From assembly GCF_014274465.1 (NCBI RefSeq), contig NZ_CP060394.1:5208001-5272000 (forward strand): 64,000 nucleotides of DNA, given 5' to 3'. The notes beneath the pieces were generated by a model. That model was not told the origin of the DNA, ran no database searches, and worked only from the letters and a program-made list of their open reading frames with translations. This DNA comes from Alloacidobacterium dinghuense. Its GTDB lineage: Bacteria; Acidobacteriota; Terriglobia; Terriglobales; Acidobacteriaceae. Shown piece by piece: positions 1 through 8,942 of the stretch (the stretch's first letter is position 1; each line of letters opens with the position of its first letter). The position numbers and the translations under genes are program-made.

Positions 1-93
1 TGGGTGCGAATGATCGTACGCATGCAGTGACCATTGCACAACGGCGCGGATTTCTCCGCATTTAACCGCAGCCAAGGTTCAGGAGTTGGGCTC

Positions 94-1425
94 ATGCACA
101 CGTTTCGCGCCTCAATCTCCCGCTGTACTAGACTGGCAATAATCTCACTTTTCCTGGCGGGAATGGGAAGCTGTCACCAACAGACGAAGGAGACTGTAAC
201 GATCCGAATCCTTCGAGACGAGTGGATCCCGCCAAATGAACTATCTGCAGTCAACGCATTGTCCGCAGAATTCACCACTCAGACAGGGATCAGACTCGAG
301 AACATCCGTGGGGTTCCAGCTGAGACCCTGGACCAGCTATCGTTCGTAAGAAAACTCCTGCAGCAAGGATCCGAAGGACCGGAGGTCCTCGAAGTCGACG
401 AGACATGGCTGGGTATGCTTAAAGATGACTTGCTCGATTTGAGACCGTACATGCCGGATTTAGCTCATTCAATCGCGCCAGCACTTGAGTCCAGTTATTT
501 CATCGGAGGAAAGCTCGTCGCCATTCCCTATCAGAATCACGTCGGCGTCTTGGCTTTCCGAGCAGACCTTCTTCGTAAATACGGCTTTGGTAATCCTCCT
601 GCGACATGGACTGAACTTGAAAGGATGGCGCTGCGTATCCAAGAGGGTGAGCGCGCGCACGGCAACAAAGACTTCTGGGGTTACGTATGGCCGGGTGCAG
701 CCGAAGAATCGCTTACCTGCAATGCTCTTGAGTGGCAAGTCGATGAGGGTGGTGGCAAGATCATCGAGAGCGATGGTGCGGTCAGCGTGGACAATCCAGC
801 GGCGATTCACGCGTGGCAACGGGCCAAGCATTGGATTGGCTGGATTTCTCCTCCGAGCGTGCCTGAATACAGGGAGTCGGATGCCTTGGGTGCTTTCAAT
901 TCCGGTCGAAGTGCGTTTCTCCGCGTTTGGGCCGGCGAACCCGGTGGGGATTCAAGTCAGCAAGACTCGAATCTTCACGTGACTATTTGGGGAACTGGAC
1001 ACCAAGTTGGAGAAATGGCGATAACGGCGCTACCAGGTGGTTCCGTTTCAAGGGTCGGCACCCTTGGAGGAGTTGGATTAGCCGTCTCCAAGTACTCTAA
1101 GCACCCCCAAGAAGACGCCGCGCTTGTTCGATTCCTGCTTCGAAAGCAGCTCGAATCATTTGAAAAAGGTGAGATTCATCTTTTCGTGGCCAAGCCCGCC
1201 CTATACGATGTTTCATCTTCGAACCCGGATACTGCACGAGCAATTGTTATTGCTCGTCCAACTCGCTTTGATTCACGTGATTATGAAAAAGTAAGCAGGG
1301 AATATTTTGGGGCTGTGCATGCAGTGCTTACCGGAGAGAAACGAGCCTCTGCTGCAGCATTCGAGTTGCAAAAGAATCTGGTCCGGATCACAGGGCAGCA
1401 ACCCGGGCTCGTGGCTCGAGAATGA
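94..1425 (+). CDS. Extracellular solute-binding lipoprotein (ABC sugar-binding type)
   Basis: The product is 443 aa and resembles family 1 solute-binding proteins that capture sugars or oligosaccharides outside the inner membrane. A hydrophobic signal runs to a lipobox (LAGMGSC) with Cys27 as the predicted lipidation site. The body has the usual mixed profile, including a VDETW segment and repeated Trp/Tyr that could line a ligand cleft. The ATG at 94 is chosen over an in-frame TTG 60 bases earlier because AGGAG lies at 81-85 and the signal peptide begins there. The stop overlaps the next gene's start (ATGA), so this gene is probably co-translated with the sensor kinase. No permease or ATPase is nearby, so a sensory role is as likely as transport. 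Family call good; ligand unknown. Confidence 0.8.
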   Translation: MHTFRASISRCTRLAIISLFLAGMGSCHQQTKETVTIRILRDEWIPPNELSAVNALSAEFTTQTGIRLENIRGVPAETLDQLSFVRKLLQQGSEGPEVLEVDETWLGMLKDDLLDLRPYMPDLAHSIAPALESSYFIGGKLVAIPYQNHVGVLAFRADLLRKYGFGNPPATWTELERMALRIQEGERAHGNKDFWGYVWPGAAEESLTCNALEWQVDEGGGKIIESDGAVSVDNPAAIHAWQRAKHWIGWISPPSVPEYRESDALGAFNSGRSAFLRVWAGEPGGDSSQQDSNLHVTIWGTGHQVGEMAITALPGGSVSRVGTLGGVGLAVSKYSKHPQEDAALVRFLLRKQLESFEKGEIHLFVAKPALYDVSSSNPDTARAIVIARPTRFDSRDYEKVSREYFGAVHAVLTGEKRASAAAFELQKNLVRITGQQPGLVARE

Positions 1426-2819
1426 AACACTCCTCTGCACAACGAGGACGAATGAGAAGATACACAACAATCAAGCTCAACCTCGGTCTCCCCCTGAAGT
1501 TGACATTTGTACTACTCGTTGTGTTCATCCTAGGCGGCAACGGGCTACTCATCTGGCAGTTTCGCTTGGCTCGAGAGCAGACCGACCGCCTAGCCGTCGT
1601 AAGCAAACAGATGATGGCAGTTCTGCGTTTGCGCAACAGTCTTGTCTCGTTTCATCAGAGCATCGATGAACTCGTGGTATCACATGATACCCACGCCCTG
1701 TCACTTAGGTCTGAGAGCCTCCAGAAGGATCTACTTGAACAGCTACAGCAAACAAGGGAAGCCCTCAGTTTGTCTCCTTCCGCGCACTCGTTCGACAGGC
1801 GGTTCTTGCCAATCCTCGACGCTGTCGAAATCGGCTTTCCGCATCAGCTTGAAGCGATCAGATCGTTGGCGGCGACAAGTGATTGGGAAGCGGTCAAGTA
1901 TCGCGACGCAAATGAACTCAGGCCGACAGAGATGGAGGTGACGGCGTTCGCTGAGAAGATAGATGAAGCCTTTACCACGGAGCTTTCGCGCTCCGAGTTG
2001 AATGCCCGTAGTCTGCAGAACCGAATACTCTTTTTGATTCCCTTCATGGCCCTTTCGACATTCCTAATTGCGGCCATGTTTGTGTGGGTCATTGCGCGGA
2101 GAATCCTCGAGCTCCGGATCGAAGAGCGATTGAGTGAGCGGATGCTGATAACCAGGGATTTGCACGACACCTTTCTTCAGACCATACAGGGAAGCAAATT
2201 GTTCGCCGAACACGCCTTGGCCAAGTGTTCCGATGTGGGGGGAATGCGCGATGCTTTAGCGCAACTTGTTCACTGGCTTGATCGTGCAAGCGAGGAGGGA
2301 CGGTCGGCGCTCAATTCGCTTCGTGAGACCCAACCCAAACGAGATGACTTTGCGGACGCACTCCAGGCCATCACAGTTGATGCGAGAGCCCAGGGTCCGA
2401 TAAACGTTGCCTTGTCGATTTCAGGCACCCCAGTCGACCTATTACCCGAGGTCCAAGACGAGGTGCTTCGGATTGCAAGGGAAGCAATAGCTAACGCCAG
2501 AAGGCATTCCCTTGGCAGCGAAGTCGAAGTCTCACTCGAATACGCGGGAAATCTCTCACTTACGATTTCCGACGATGGAAGGGGCTTCGATCGGCTGGAC
2601 AATGCTGCCGTAATGAGTGGCCACTACGGATTACAGGCGATGCGCGAGCGAGCTGCACGCATCGGTGGAAACCTGACGATCACTAGTTCCGCAACATCGG
2701 GCACCCAAGTGAAACTGACGGTCTCTCGGCGTCGTCTCCTACGCAGTCTCGGCAATTCTACACAGGACCTATCGGGTTATGTTCATAAGCCAATCTCGCC
2801 CTTCACCGTCAAACGGTAA
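1422..2819 (+). CDS. Membrane sensor histidine kinase, HisKA_3/LuxR-type
   Basis: The product is 465 aa. A first membrane helix lies at about residues 25-46, then a roughly 150-residue extracytoplasmic segment, then a second helix at about 201-225. The dimerization/phosphoacceptor motif is RDLHDTFLQ with His248, typical of NarL-partner kinases. The ATPase domain follows: N-box REAIANARRH near 353, G1 box DDGRGFD near 384-390, then GLQAMRERA. The start overlaps the stop of the solute-binding protein, so the kinase may read the occupancy of that protein. No response regulator is adjacent, so the partner must be encoded elsewhere. Confidence 0.88.
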   Translation: MKHSSAQRGRMRRYTTIKLNLGLPLKLTFVLLVVFILGGNGLLIWQFRLAREQTDRLAVVSKQMMAVLRLRNSLVSFHQSIDELVVSHDTHALSLRSESLQKDLLEQLQQTREALSLSPSAHSFDRRFLPILDAVEIGFPHQLEAIRSLAATSDWEAVKYRDANELRPTEMEVTAFAEKIDEAFTTELSRSELNARSLQNRILFLIPFMALSTFLIAAMFVWVIARRILELRIEERLSERMLITRDLHDTFLQTIQGSKLFAEHALAKCSDVGGMRDALAQLVHWLDRASEEGRSALNSLRETQPKRDDFADALQAITVDARAQGPINVALSISGTPVDLLPEVQDEVLRIAREAIANARRHSLGSEVEVSLEYAGNLSLTISDDGRGFDRLDNAAVMSGHYGLQAMRERAARIGGNLTITSSATSGTQVKLTVSRRRLLRSLGNSTQDLSGYVHKPISPFTVKR

Positions 2820-3107
2820 ACAAGCGGCTGGCAGGGCCAGAGTCTTCACCGGAAGCTGAGACTATCATTCCCATGGCTTCCGACAGAAATCTGCAAGCGG
2901 CAGCCGATGCAGTGTGTGCGCTTGATCCGTTCCCGCTCTCTACAAGCCGTGGTTAAGCACGCACCTTCTCTGGCAGGACCGCCTTCCACTCGCGCCTACC
3001 CTGCCAGATTTTGCAGGTGGATCGCTGCCCAATCTGGGGATGTGTTCGGACCCTCCGACTCTTTACTGTTTTCCTTGAAAGATCGAAGCACAGGTCGGGC
3101 AGATCGG

Positions 3108-4118
3108 ATGATGATTACGCGGCGACATTTCACGATGGGTCTGGGCCTAGCAGGGATTGCTGCATTTTGTGATAAGGCACGCGCAGGGAGTTCAACCAGC
3201 GAAGGAGGAAGCACAATGACCACTACACAGACGCAGACAAAGCGATTCTGGCCGAATGGCGCTCGGTTGGCCGTAAGCATCTCGATGATGTTTGAAGGAG
3301 GTGGCCAGCCAATCTCCGGGGCGGGCGGTCCGATCCCTGAACCAATCAAAGACGGCCTGCCGGATCTTCCGACAAATGCCTTCTTCGCCTATGGCTACTA
3401 CGAAGGCATTCCGCGCGCTTTGAACCTCTTCGACAAGCACGGGATCAAAGTCTCCAGCTTCATGATTGGTAAGGCTGTTGAGAACGCCCCTGATCTTGCG
3501 CAAGAGATCGCTCGCCGAGGCCATGAAGTGGCTGCGCATGGACGCACCTGGCAGAATTCCTATTTCCTCCCTCGGGATGAAGAGAAGCGATTCATTGCCG
3601 ATTGCGTGGAAACAATTCATAAGATCACCGGGCAACGCCCGGTCGGTTGGAATGCCTACTGGCTCCGCAACTCGGTTCACATCCTCGAGACCCTGCAGGA
3701 ACTAGGCTTTCTCTATCACATCGACGAACCCAGCCACGACGAGCCCTTCATCATTCCCGTAAATGGCAAAGACTTCGTGACTGTCCCGTATACGTTCCAT
3801 ATGAATGACATCTCGTCTTTCCCTTTCGAAGGCTACAATCCGACGGCCTATGAGCAGGCACTTAAGGATGAGTTTGATCAACTCTATGAAGAAGGTGCGA
3901 CCCGACGCCGTATGATGCTCATTGGCTTCCATGATCGCATCAACGGACACGCAAACCGGATCCGGATGCTCGATCGCTTTCTCACCTATGCAAAGAGTCG
4001 CGATGGTGTGTGGTTTGCGCGCAAAGATGAGATTGCGAAGTGGGTGCTTGAGAACCGTCAGGATACGCCTGTCATGCAGCGCGGTCCGGCTAGTGTCACA
4101 GGGCTACCGAGCGCCTGA
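3108..4118 (+). CDS. Polysaccharide deacetylase-family (PuuE/allantoinase-like) protein
   Basis: The product is 336 aa from the ATG at 3108. It is a NodB-fold hydrolase of the PuuE-like subgroup: NAFFAYGYYEGIPRAL, then a GHEVAAHGRTW metal-site region, then a Trp/Tyr-rich stretch. From 3108 the N terminus reads MMITRRHFTMG followed by a hydrophobic run, a plausible Tat signal. An internal ATG at 3216 has a much better ribosome site (AAGGAGG at 3202-3208) and would give a cytoplasmic form without the signal. Either start, or both, could be used. The substrate cannot be read from sequence; this subgroup acts on C-N bonds other than those of sugars. Confidence 0.78.
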   Translation: MMITRRHFTMGLGLAGIAAFCDKARAGSSTSEGGSTMTTTQTQTKRFWPNGARLAVSISMMFEGGGQPISGAGGPIPEPIKDGLPDLPTNAFFAYGYYEGIPRALNLFDKHGIKVSSFMIGKAVENAPDLAQEIARRGHEVAAHGRTWQNSYFLPRDEEKRFIADCVETIHKITGQRPVGWNAYWLRNSVHILETLQELGFLYHIDEPSHDEPFIIPVNGKDFVTVPYTFHMNDISSFPFEGYNPTAYEQALKDEFDQLYEEGATRRRMMLIGFHDRINGHANRIRMLDRFLTYAKSRDGVWFARKDEIAKWVLENRQDTPVMQRGPASVTGLPSA

Positions 4119-4258
4119 GCCACAACAGCGGAGGATCTACGCATTGACCGGCGAATCGGGGCAGCGGAAGACGTTGCCAAGGCAGTGCTCTTTTGGCAAC
4201 CAACCCGTTCGTGACCGGCTCCGTTGTCACTATCGACGGAGGAGGAACAATCGCATGA
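4119..4258 (+). pseudogene. C-terminal remnant of a short-chain dehydrogenase (SDR)
   Basis: Directly after the deacetylase stop, the same frame reads RRIGAAEDVAKAVLF. After one missing base near 4192 the next frame continues LATNPFVTGSVVTIDGGG to a stop at 4256-4258. This is the classical SDR tail (GxxEDvAxavlFLas...vtGsvvtiDGG). Only the last 40 or so codons survive. The remnant runs into the start of the next gene and supplies its ribosome-binding site. Confidence 0.8.
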
Positions 4259-4827
4259 CGAGACTTAAAACGCAGACGGCCTTCTCGTGGAGGTTCGCAT
4301 GCGTAGGTTTTTGTTTTGCCAGCCTTATCAACTTGGCAGTCGCGCGAGGTGAAAGCAAAATGCAATTTGGTAAACCAGATGTCCTGATCGTCTCCGCCGA
4401 TCTTCAAGGCGAAAGAAGGCAATCGCTAATCGATGCAGCGCAACAGTTCTATACCTTTTGGAATGCCGGCGATCCGGCGCTGCTCTCTCGTGTCATCTCT
4501 CCATCCTTCACGGATCGGGCTCTTCCTCCAGGCCGACCTCAAGGTCCAGGTGGTCCTCTATTTGCGTTCCGTCAGTTCACGAAGGCGGTTCCAGATCTGC
4601 GCTGTGAGGTTCTGCAACAAATCATCGTTCAAGATCGCGTAGTCTCTCATCTCCGCTTCACGGGGCACTTCAGTGGCGATTTCGGAAGCCTGCATGGTCA
4701 TGGCCAAGAAGTGGACTTCATAGCCACGGACATCATACGCATCGACGCTCGCGGACAGATTACCGACAATTGGCATCTTGAAGATAATCTCACTTTCTTG
4801 AAGCAAATCGGAGCAGTACCGCAGTAG
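4255..4827 (+). CDS. Secreted SnoaL-like / ester cyclase family protein
   Basis: The product is 190 aa: an N-terminal signal-like segment (FACVGFCFASLINLAVA), then an alpha+beta-barrel domain of the SnoaL/NTF2 superfamily. Family landmarks are QQFYTFWNAGDPALLSRVISPSFTDR, the FTKAVPDLRCEV segment, and a C-terminal DIIRIDARGQITDNWHLEDN strand. Members include polyketide cyclases and many uncharacterized enzymes. The start at 4255 follows GGAGGA at 4239-4244. It overlaps the SDR remnant by four bases, so the gene may once have followed an intact SDR gene. Substrate unknown. Confidence 0.72.
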   Translation: MTRLKTQTAFSWRFACVGFCFASLINLAVARGESKMQFGKPDVLIVSADLQGERRQSLIDAAQQFYTFWNAGDPALLSRVISPSFTDRALPPGRPQGPGGPLFAFRQFTKAVPDLRCEVLQQIIVQDRVVSHLRFTGHFSGDFGSLHGHGQEVDFIATDIIRIDARGQITDNWHLEDNLTFLKQIGAVPQ

Positions 4828-4891
4828 CAACCGGCATTATTCAGCGCTGGAGACCTAAGCATGATTGCGCTCAAAACATGAGAGTGACCCA

Positions 4892-5977
4892 ATGAACGAA
4901 AAACGCATTGTGTTGATAGCCGGTGTGCATGGAGTGAGCGGCATAGCGGCGGCCGAACAATGGAGCGAGATTCCTGGGACTGTTGTCTACGGTCTCTCTC
5001 GAAGAAATGCCGCTCTACCTGAAGGCGTGATCCCCGTTCAGTTAGATCTTCTGAATCGGGAAGACGTAACCCAGAAGCTCGGACAGATTCGAGGGATATC
5101 GCAGGTCGTATTCGGTGCTTACATCGAGAAGGCGTCCGTCGTTGAAAGGTCGGAAGTCAATGTTGCTATACTGCGGAACCTTCTCGACGTTGTGGAGTCG
5201 ACATCTCCTCGTTTGGAACGAGTTGTGTTCTATCAGGGAGGGAAGGCGTATGGTGCCGATCTGGGCCCGTTCAAGACTCCGGCGCGAGAAGATGAGCCTC
5301 GCTTGATGGGCCCCAATTTCTACTACGATCAGGAAGACTTTCTCCGCCAAAGACAGGCTGGGAAGGAATGGACCTGGACCGCGCTACGTCCGGAAGCGGT
5401 GTGTGGGTTCGCGCTCGGCAATCCCATGAACCTTGCCATGGTGATAGCCATCTACGCAGTCATCTCGAAGGAGTTGGGATTGCCGCTGCGTTACCCGGGA
5501 ACCATCGAAGGCTATCAAGCGTTGTACCAGTTAACATCCGCCGAGATTCTCGGGAAGGCTTCTGTCTGGTCTGGCACGTCGCCGCAATGTAGCAATGAGA
5601 TCTTCAACATTACGAACGGCGACTATTTCCGGTGGCAGTACATGTGGCCAAAAATCGCCAAGATGTTTCAGATGGAGACCGCAGAGCCGGTTCCCATCCC
5701 GTTGGCAACCTATATGGCCGATAAGGCTGATCTCTGGAATCACATCGTAGAGAGATATCGACTCGTGCAGCACTCATATTCAGAAGTTGTCGCATGGCCG
5801 TTCGGGGACGCGATTTTCAACCAAGGGTTTGACAACATCACGAGCACAATTAAAGCTCGCCGCGCGGGTTTTGATGCGTGTATCGATACGGAGGAAATGT
5901 TTCAGCAGTTTTTTCAGGAATTGCGTCAACGAAAGGTGATCCCAAAGCTGATCGACTCCGGAGCATTCGTTGGGTGA
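4892..5977 (+). CDS. Extended SDR, PRISE (progesterone 5-beta-reductase-like) family
   Basis: The product is 361 aa. The N-terminal NAD(P)-binding motif GVHGVSGIAAAEQW, followed by VYGLSRR, is characteristic of enone-reducing PRISE proteins. NFYYDQEDFL carries the family Tyr, and RPEAVCGFALGNPMNL is the conserved post-catalytic block. NITNGDYFRWQYMWPKIA near the end is also typical. Relatives reduce activated C=C bonds of enones. The start at 4892 (ATGAACG) is preferred over an upstream in-frame codon because homology begins immediately after it. Confidence 0.8.
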   Translation: MNEKRIVLIAGVHGVSGIAAAEQWSEIPGTVVYGLSRRNAALPEGVIPVQLDLLNREDVTQKLGQIRGISQVVFGAYIEKASVVERSEVNVAILRNLLDVVESTSPRLERVVFYQGGKAYGADLGPFKTPAREDEPRLMGPNFYYDQEDFLRQRQAGKEWTWTALRPEAVCGFALGNPMNLAMVIAIYAVISKELGLPLRYPGTIEGYQALYQLTSAEILGKASVWSGTSPQCSNEIFNITNGDYFRWQYMWPKIAKMFQMETAEPVPIPLATYMADKADLWNHIVERYRLVQHSYSEVVAWPFGDAIFNQGFDNITSTIKARRAGFDACIDTEEMFQQFFQELRQRKVIPKLIDSGAFVG

Positions 5978-6046
5978 GCACTTTTCAATTGGCGAGGCAG
6001 CGCGGTGGAGTATTCATGGTCCCTAACGGAAACAAATAGGAAGAAT

Positions 6047-7123
6047 ATGACCAGAATTATCGCAATAGCGGCAACCATTTTCTTCGCAGCGTCACCGGTC
6101 ATTTCTCAAAACCGTGTTGAGGCTGTCTTTTCGAGCGACCTTGTGATTAACGGCCCAACGGTGTCGCCTGACGGGAGACTCTTTACGGTAGCGCAACCAG
6201 CGAGCCCTGGCACGACTCCACAAGTTGTCGAGGTGCGCAATGGAAAACCGGTGCCCTACCCAGACGAACGAATGAACAGTTGGAAGCCAGGCATGGATGG
6301 CCATGAGCTTTTCGTGGGAGTCAACTCCATCCGAATGGGGCCTGATGGTGCACTCTGGGTGGTCGATCGAGGCGGGCCGGGCATCGGTAAACCGCTCGCG
6401 CCGGGCGGTCCAAAGTTGATGAAGATCGACATTGCCACCAACAAGGTTTCCCGCATCTATGACCTTGCTGCCGTAGCGAGACCGTGGAGTTTCGTCGACG
6501 ACGTCCGCTTCAATGCTCTCCACGCGTATCTCACTGACGCAGGCAGCCCAGGCTTGATAGTTCTTGACCTGAACACCGGCAAGGGACGACGGGTGCTGGA
6601 CGGTCATCCATCGACTGTCGCTCAGACTCCGTTAGTCGCCGAAGGGAAGATCCTACGTAATCCGAAGGGTGATCCCATCAATATTCATGCCGATCAGCTT
6701 GAGGTGTCGCCGAATGGCAAGTGGTTTTATTACCAGCCCTCCTGCGGCCGCATGTCTCGCGTCGAGACACGCTACCTCGACGATGCCAGCCTTTCCGACG
6801 CACAGCTCGCATTGCATGTCGAGCGTTTTGCCGACACACCATCGACCGGTGGCACCGCTATCGGAGCTGACGGAACAATCTATCTCAGCGACACGGATAA
6901 AAAGCGCATTTTGACGATTTCCCCGGAAGGCAAAATCGCGACACTCATTGACGATCCACGTCTGGATTGGGTGGATGCGATGTGGATCGATGACTCTGGC
7001 CATCTGCTGATGCCTGCTTCACAACTCAATCGCATGGCCGGGATAAACGGCGGTACCAATGCTATCCAGCAACCAGTCGTACTTTATCGCCTCAACATTG
7101 GACAAAAGGGAGTTCGCCGATAA
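6047..7123 (+). CDS. Secreted MRJP/yellow-like beta-propeller protein
   Basis: The product is 358 aa with a signal peptide (MTRIIAIAATIFFAASPVIS, then Q). The rest is a six-bladed propeller of the major royal jelly/yellow type, with repeated blade cores such as NSIRMGPDGALWVVDRG, HADQLEVSPNGKWFYY, and GTAIGADGTIYLSDTDKKR. Bacterial members are often annotated as L-dopachrome tautomerase-related. Biochemical function is uncertain. It lies in a co-directional run with the cupin at 7178 and a second propeller at 7643, so the three probably act in one pathway in different compartments. Confidence 0.75.
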   Translation: MTRIIAIAATIFFAASPVISQNRVEAVFSSDLVINGPTVSPDGRLFTVAQPASPGTTPQVVEVRNGKPVPYPDERMNSWKPGMDGHELFVGVNSIRMGPDGALWVVDRGGPGIGKPLAPGGPKLMKIDIATNKVSRIYDLAAVARPWSFVDDVRFNALHAYLTDAGSPGLIVLDLNTGKGRRVLDGHPSTVAQTPLVAEGKILRNPKGDPINIHADQLEVSPNGKWFYYQPSCGRMSRVETRYLDDASLSDAQLALHVERFADTPSTGGTAIGADGTIYLSDTDKKRILTISPEGKIATLIDDPRLDWVDAMWIDDSGHLLMPASQLNRMAGINGGTNAIQQPVVLYRLNIGQKGVRR

Positions 7124-7177
7124 GCAGGCCACTTCGACTGGGGCACATGGCATATTGCAGTGGAGGAACAAACGCCT

Positions 7178-7591
7178 ATGACAACACGAGCTACTTTCGA
7201 TCGTTTCAAAGTTATGGAAATTGCAAAGAGGTTTCCGGAAACAGCAGATACACTCCTGCTCGACACATATCTAACAAATGAAGAGGCGGCAAGCGCACGT
7301 GTGTTTCGCGTGTATCGTGGCACTCCTCCTCACTACCACGCAGGGAGTGATGAGTATCTGTACATTCTGTCCGGCAAAGGCACTTTCTGGATGTCAGATG
7401 CGTCCAACACCGGAGAGTTCGCGCCTGGCGACCTTCTTTTCTTTAAGCGTCGCACTATACATGCGCTTCCTGACATTCTCGAAGGACCAGTGATCTTTCT
7501 CTCGTTTGACACGCCGCGGCGAGATCCCAAGGACATCATCTTTTTCAATCCACAGGATGGCACCCCAGAGTCTTTCATTAAGGGGGTTTGA
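7178..7591 (+). CDS. Small cupin-domain protein
   Basis: The product is 137 aa with a single cupin_2 fold. The first metal motif is PPHYHAGSDEYLYILSGKG and the second block is FAPGDLLFFKRRTIHALP, giving His and Glu ligands for a divalent metal. There is no signal peptide, so it is cytoplasmic. The ATG at 7178 is chosen; GGAGG at 7162-7166 is slightly distant, and a GTG at 7160 is possible. It sits between two propeller genes and may be a small isomerase or dioxygenase for the same substrate. Confidence 0.78.
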   Translation: MTTRATFDRFKVMEIAKRFPETADTLLLDTYLTNEEAASARVFRVYRGTPPHYHAGSDEYLYILSGKGTFWMSDASNTGEFAPGDLLFFKRRTIHALPDILEGPVIFLSFDTPRRDPKDIIFFNPQDGTPESFIKGV

Positions 7592-7642
7592 GACACCAGT
7601 TACCAGAAATGTACATCAACATGATCGTTCGAAGGAAAAGTC

Positions 7643-8803
7643 ATGGCTTATCATGCCCAGAGTCTCAAAAGCGCAACCGCGGTCAATCCTGAGCTTGAGC
7701 GGTGGCGTAGTTATTCAGGTGTGAGTTGGGATCGACCGGATCATAGTGGCGCCGCCAAGGCATTCTCAAATTCGGTCTCCTCACCAATCTGTGGCATCCA
7801 CTTCGATAAGAGAGGACGGGCTTTCGTAAGTACACCCCGGCTGGTTTCCAGTGAATCCCCCGCGACCATAAGTGTTCTGGATTTGAATTCATTGTCTGGC
7901 CCTGCCATCCTGACTGCATTTCCATCAGTTGAGGGGAATACTGTGTCTGCAAATCCGGACCAGAACCTGCGTAGTGTGCTCGGCTTCTATGTGGACCGGA
8001 CCAACGATTGGTTGTGGGCGCTGGATATGGGCTACATTGCCGGCGAAACAGAGGCTCCGGCAGGGGCACAAAAAGTTCTCGTGTTCGATCTTGAGACCGG
8101 CAGCCTGGTCAAGCGTATTGGACTGGATATTGCATGCGATCGCAAAGGAAGTTTCCTGAACGACATAGTCGTGGACGAACAACGGAAGATCGGCTACATC
8201 TCCGACAGCGGCATACGCAGTGCACCAGACAATATGGTGGGCATCATTGTTATCGATGTCGCCTCGGGATCGGCCAGACGAGTGCTGCATAAGCACGCCA
8301 GCCTGCAGGTCGTGCCCGGAGTGAAGGTGTTCTCCCACAATAATGAGGTGTGGCCGGGAAATCCCATGAAGTGCGGTATCAACGGCATTGCTCTCTCGCC
8401 GGACGCGAACACCCTCTATTGGACAGTAACAACAGGTTTCCACGCGTACTCGATTTCGACGCAATTGTTGCGAGATCCGTCAGCCCCTGACGAGGAGATC
8501 TCTGCGGCAGTTCGCAATATCGGGAGCGTCGGAGGCAACAGCGACGGGATCGTGACCGATGCGGAAGGAAACTTGTACATCACGGACCTAACACACGGGG
8601 GTATCGTCAAATACGATTCTCAAAAACACACGATGACGTTGGTAGCGTCTGACGCAGGTGTGTGGTGGCCGGACACGCCAACCATTGATCACGAGGGAAA
8701 TCTCGTTTTCTCATCGAGCAATCTCAGCCAGCACTTTGCTGGCGGAATCAAACCCGGACAAGAGCGCTACGAGTTGTGGCGATTGATACTTAATTCAAGA
8801 TGA
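7643..8803 (+). CDS. MRJP/SMP-30-like beta-propeller protein, cytoplasmic
   Basis: The product is 386 aa. Blade signatures include ICGIHFDKRGRAFVSTPR, NDWLWALDMGYI, KGSFLNDIVVDEQRKIGYISDSG, and KCGINGIALSPDANTLYW; the last two are hallmark MRJP motifs. It differs from the propeller at 6047 in lacking a signal peptide and in sequence, so the two are diverged family members, not a recent duplication. The start has AAGGA just upstream. Gluconolactonase-like activity is possible but not demonstrable from sequence. Confidence 0.74.
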   Translation: MAYHAQSLKSATAVNPELERWRSYSGVSWDRPDHSGAAKAFSNSVSSPICGIHFDKRGRAFVSTPRLVSSESPATISVLDLNSLSGPAILTAFPSVEGNTVSANPDQNLRSVLGFYVDRTNDWLWALDMGYIAGETEAPAGAQKVLVFDLETGSLVKRIGLDIACDRKGSFLNDIVVDEQRKIGYISDSGIRSAPDNMVGIIVIDVASGSARRVLHKHASLQVVPGVKVFSHNNEVWPGNPMKCGINGIALSPDANTLYWTVTTGFHAYSISTQLLRDPSAPDEEISAAVRNIGSVGGNSDGIVTDAEGNLYITDLTHGGIVKYDSQKHTMTLVASDAGVWWPDTPTIDHEGNLVFSSSNLSQHFAGGIKPGQERYELWRLILNSR

Positions 8804-8942
8804 GAAATCGATTGTGGTCTTCTGAAAGATGGATTTTTTCCAGGTTGACTACTCGAAAGAAGAACTCGCTACGACAGAAGCCTAACTATCTTTAGTAATC
8901 CGATGTCCTGTGGCTGACATTGGGATTCACCGAGGAGGTTAC

